A DNA stretch of 6,778 nucleotides from JBBSOW01 sp038259365 (GTDB lineage: Bacteria > Actinomycetota > Actinomycetes > Propionibacteriales > Propionibacteriaceae), in assembly GCA_038259365.1 (NCBI GenBank), contig JBBSOW010000148.1, positions 1-6,778 of the forward strand, written 5' to 3'. How positions within the stretch are numbered: position 1 is the first letter of the stretch; each line of letters starts with the position of its first letter. The notes under the pieces were generated by a model that was given only the letters and a program-made list of their open reading frames with translations, ran no database searches and had not been told where the DNA came from. The position numbers and the translations under genes were made by a program. Of the stretch, positions 5,699-6,778 are shown piece after piece.

Positions 5699-5827
5699 TC
5701 AGCGAACCTGATCGGTGGCCTCGGCCCACAGTTCGGCCTCGGCGCGAGCGTTCTCGCCCCGGCGGCGGACGACGATGGCGACCGCCGCGGCGAGGGCAGC
5801 TAACAGGGCGAGGAGTTTGGCGTTCAT
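5699..5827 (-). CDS. small DLW-39-like membrane protein (42 residues)
   Basis: The ATG at 5827 is preceded by GGAG three bases upstream. The product begins MNAKLLALL and has one hydrophobic helix at about 5-20. An RRR stop-transfer cluster follows at 21-23, then a short acidic/Ala-rich tail containing ELWAEATDQVR. This is the layout of the DLW-39 family of tiny actinobacterial proteins, whose tail usually reads DLWAEATD; here Asp is replaced by Glu. The positive-inside rule places the tail in the cytoplasm. The function of the family is not known. It converges on the second fluC gene with a 15-base gap and diverges from the lipoprotein gene. Confidence 0.8.
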   Translation of the reverse strand: MNAKLLALLAALAAAVAIVVRRRGENARAEAELWAEATDQVR

Positions 5828-5849
5828 AGGCTCCAGGTTAGCGCGGCCC

Positions 5850-5874
5850 GGCACGCTTCACCGGCCATCGTGCC
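5850..5874. repeat. short inverted repeat in a divergent intergenic region
   Basis: GGCACG (5850-5855) and CGTGCC (5869-5874) are exact reverse complements separated by 13 bases, so their centres are 19 bases apart, close to two helical turns. The pair lies between the divergent starts of the DLW-39-like gene and the lipoprotein gene, where an operator could act on both. Six-base arms in GC-rich DNA can arise by chance. Confidence 0.25.
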
Positions 5875-5906
5875 CCGTCTGGGCCACGCGTCCCTCGTCC
5901 CCCGCA

Positions 5907-5912
5907 TAGGTT
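5907..5912 (+). promoter_or_regulatory. possible -10 box giving a leaderless lipoprotein mRNA
   Basis: TAGGTT fits the actinobacterial TAnnnT -10 pattern and ends seven bases before the A of the ATG at 5920, so transcription would start on the start codon. No Shine-Dalgarno sequence precedes that ATG, which agrees with leaderless translation. No -35 box is evident. Confidence 0.35.
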
Positions 5913-5919
5913 GTTCACC

Positions 5920-6543
5920 ATGACTCGCACCACCTCGTTCGTTGGCTCGTGCCTCGGCGTTGCCCTCGCCCTGGCCGGGTGCGCGCCCAGTTCCCCGCCC
6001 CCGCCCGGCGCCCCGAGCCTGCCGGTCACCGACCCTGCATCTCCGACGGCGGGCAACAGGATCGATCCCGATAAGCCGGCGGAACCCGACCGCACGATGG
6101 CTCCCACCCAGGCTCCTACCGGTGAGGTATTCGGCTTCGACGAGGCGGCACGCTTCTCCGACGGCGTGCAGATCGAGGTCCACCAGGTCACCGCCCAGCG
6201 GGCCGGCGAGGGAGATCAGGGCGCCGAGGGCACCGACGGTCAGATCGTCGTCGCGAACGTCATGATCACCAACGACAGCTCCTCCACCTTCGACGCCAGC
6301 CGGATCATCGTCCAGGGCTTCTACGGGGAGGGAATCGGTGCGCCGCTCGTGGTGGACGCCGACGGCGCCTTCGGCGTCGGATTCACCGGCGTCGTCGAGC
6401 CCAGTGAGGAAGTCCAGGCCACCTTCGCGTTCGCGATCCCGCACTCAGAACTCGAGAACGTGGCCATCTCGGTCTACATCCACACCCTGGACGAGCCCGA
6501 GCATCCCGCGATCCAGTTCCGCGGCAAGGTCGCCAAACCGTAA
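5920..6543 (+). CDS. lipoprotein with DUF4352-like domain
   Basis: The protein has 207 residues. Residues 1-21 form a lipoprotein signal: basic start (MTRTT), hydrophobic core (about 6-18) and lipobox LAGC with Cys21 as the lipidated residue, so the mature protein is anchored on the outer face of the membrane. A Pro-rich spacer follows (about 22-70). Residues 72-207 form an immunoglobulin-like beta-sandwich resembling DUF4352. Visible elements are GVQIEVHQVTAQ (82-93), an acidic Gly-rich loop (95-107), IVVANVMITNDSSSTFDAS (109-127), the VVEPSEEVQATFAFAIP strand pair (158-174) and VAISVYI. Such domains are common in actinobacterial surface lipoproteins; the ligand is unknown. A TTG at 5911 would extend it by three residues but lacks a ribosome site. 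Confidence 0.85.
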   Translation: MTRTTSFVGSCLGVALALAGCAPSSPPPPGAPSLPVTDPASPTAGNRIDPDKPAEPDRTMAPTQAPTGEVFGFDEAARFSDGVQIEVHQVTAQRAGEGDQGAEGTDGQIVVANVMITNDSSSTFDASRIIVQGFYGEGIGAPLVVDADGAFGVGFTGVVEPSEEVQATFAFAIPHSELENVAISVYIHTLDEPEHPAIQFRGKVAKP

Positions 6544-6580
6544 GGTTCACGCGGATCAGATCGGGCTCAGATTCAACCAC

Positions 6581-6593
6581 CGTGTTCAACACG
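6581..6593. repeat. perfect 13-bp palindrome directly before a start codon
   Basis: CGTGTT-C-AACACG is perfectly symmetric, with six-base arms around a central C, and ends one base before the ATG at 6594. A dyad this close to a start could be an operator for the downstream gene's own regulator, or could mask the start in mRNA. It also contains an in-frame GTG (6582). Confidence 0.45.
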
Positions 6594-6778
6594 ATGGACG
6601 TCGGCCGGCTTATTGCGTTGGCCGGCTCTCAGACCGATCCATCCCGGTCTCAGGACGCCATCGCCGCCATTCGCCGCTGGACGATCTTGCGTCATCCCAC
6701 CCCTCATGGGCTCGACCCGTTGTCGCGTTTGAGGCGGGTGACCGCGAATGTCTACCGCGAGGGGCTGAACGCGAAACG
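6594..6778 (+). CDS. 5' part of an unidentified gene, running off the window
   Basis: An open frame runs from ATG 6594 to the window edge with no stop (61 codons). Its start is MDVGRLIALAGSQTDPSRSQ, followed by an Arg-rich, probably helical stretch (AAIRRWTILRH, then LSRLRRVTANVYREGLNAK). I do not recognise a family. The basic helical character would fit a DNA- or nucleic-acid-binding protein, but this is weak. An in-frame GTG at 6582 is an alternative start; neither has a clear Shine-Dalgarno site. It begins 50 bases after the lipoprotein stop on the same strand. A second plus-strand frame is also open here, so the frame choice rests on the ATG and the palindrome before it. Confidence 0.5.
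   Translation, partial: MDVGRLIALAGSQTDPSRSQDAIAAIRRWTILRHPTPHGLDPLSRLRRVTANVYREGLNAK

Noticed and set aside
5911..5919. TTG at 5911 as the lipoprotein start
   Set aside because: It adds only three residues, has no ribosome site, and overlaps the probable -10 box. The ATG at 5920 gives a clean signal peptide.
1..6778. CRISPR arrays, tRNA or rRNA genes, insertion sequences
   Set aside because: No regularly spaced direct repeats, cloverleaf-like sequences or transposase frames with terminal repeats were seen on either strand.

Overview
The window is GC-rich DNA with tightly packed genes, several GTG/TTG starts, Shine-Dalgarno sites of the GGAGG type, and a small DLW-39-type protein gene of a kind known from actinobacteria. 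Together these point to a high-GC Gram-positive bacterium (Actinomycetota). The genus cannot be told from the sequence. A Propionibacteriales/Nocardioides-like host is only a guess.

Layout. (1) 1-517: the 3' end of a gene whose product ends in a concanavalin-A/LamG-like jelly-roll domain. (2) 518-788: an intergenic stretch holding a decayed 3' end of a third copy of the gene family that follows (about 548-643), an 8-bp perfect inverted repeat (659-676), and a possible ECF-type promoter (711-737). (3) 789-3162: two tandem, full-length paralogous genes for exported, membrane-anchored proteins of 383 and 384 residues. Each has an N-terminal membrane segment, a Ser/Thr/Pro/Ala linker and a probable beta-propeller domain with four conserved cysteines. 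(4) 3191-3742, minus strand: an ECF-type sigma factor. Divergent from it, at 3802, starts a Ser/Thr protein kinase with a C-terminal membrane anchor. (5) The kinase stop overlaps the first of two fluC/crcB fluoride-channel genes, and the two channel genes overlap each other by ATGA, giving an apparent kinase-fluC-fluC operon. (6) 5699-5827, minus strand: a 42-residue DLW-39-like protein. (7) 5920-6543: a lipoprotein with a DUF4352-like domain, possibly read from a leaderless mRNA. (8) 6594-end: the start of an unidentified gene with a perfect 13-bp palindrome immediately before its ATG.

How the genes may work together. The centre looks like an envelope signalling locus: sigma factor, membrane-tethered kinase, and duplicated extracytoplasmic proteins with an ECF-like promoter in front of the first copy. 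No classical zinc-finger anti-sigma gene is present in the window, so the kinase is the best local candidate for controlling the sigma factor. The two FluC proteins carry opposite charge biases, as expected for an antiparallel heterodimer that exports fluoride. Why a kinase is translationally coupled to them is unclear. The most interesting points are the expanding and decaying tandem family next to the sigma/kinase pair, and the kinase-FluC coupling.
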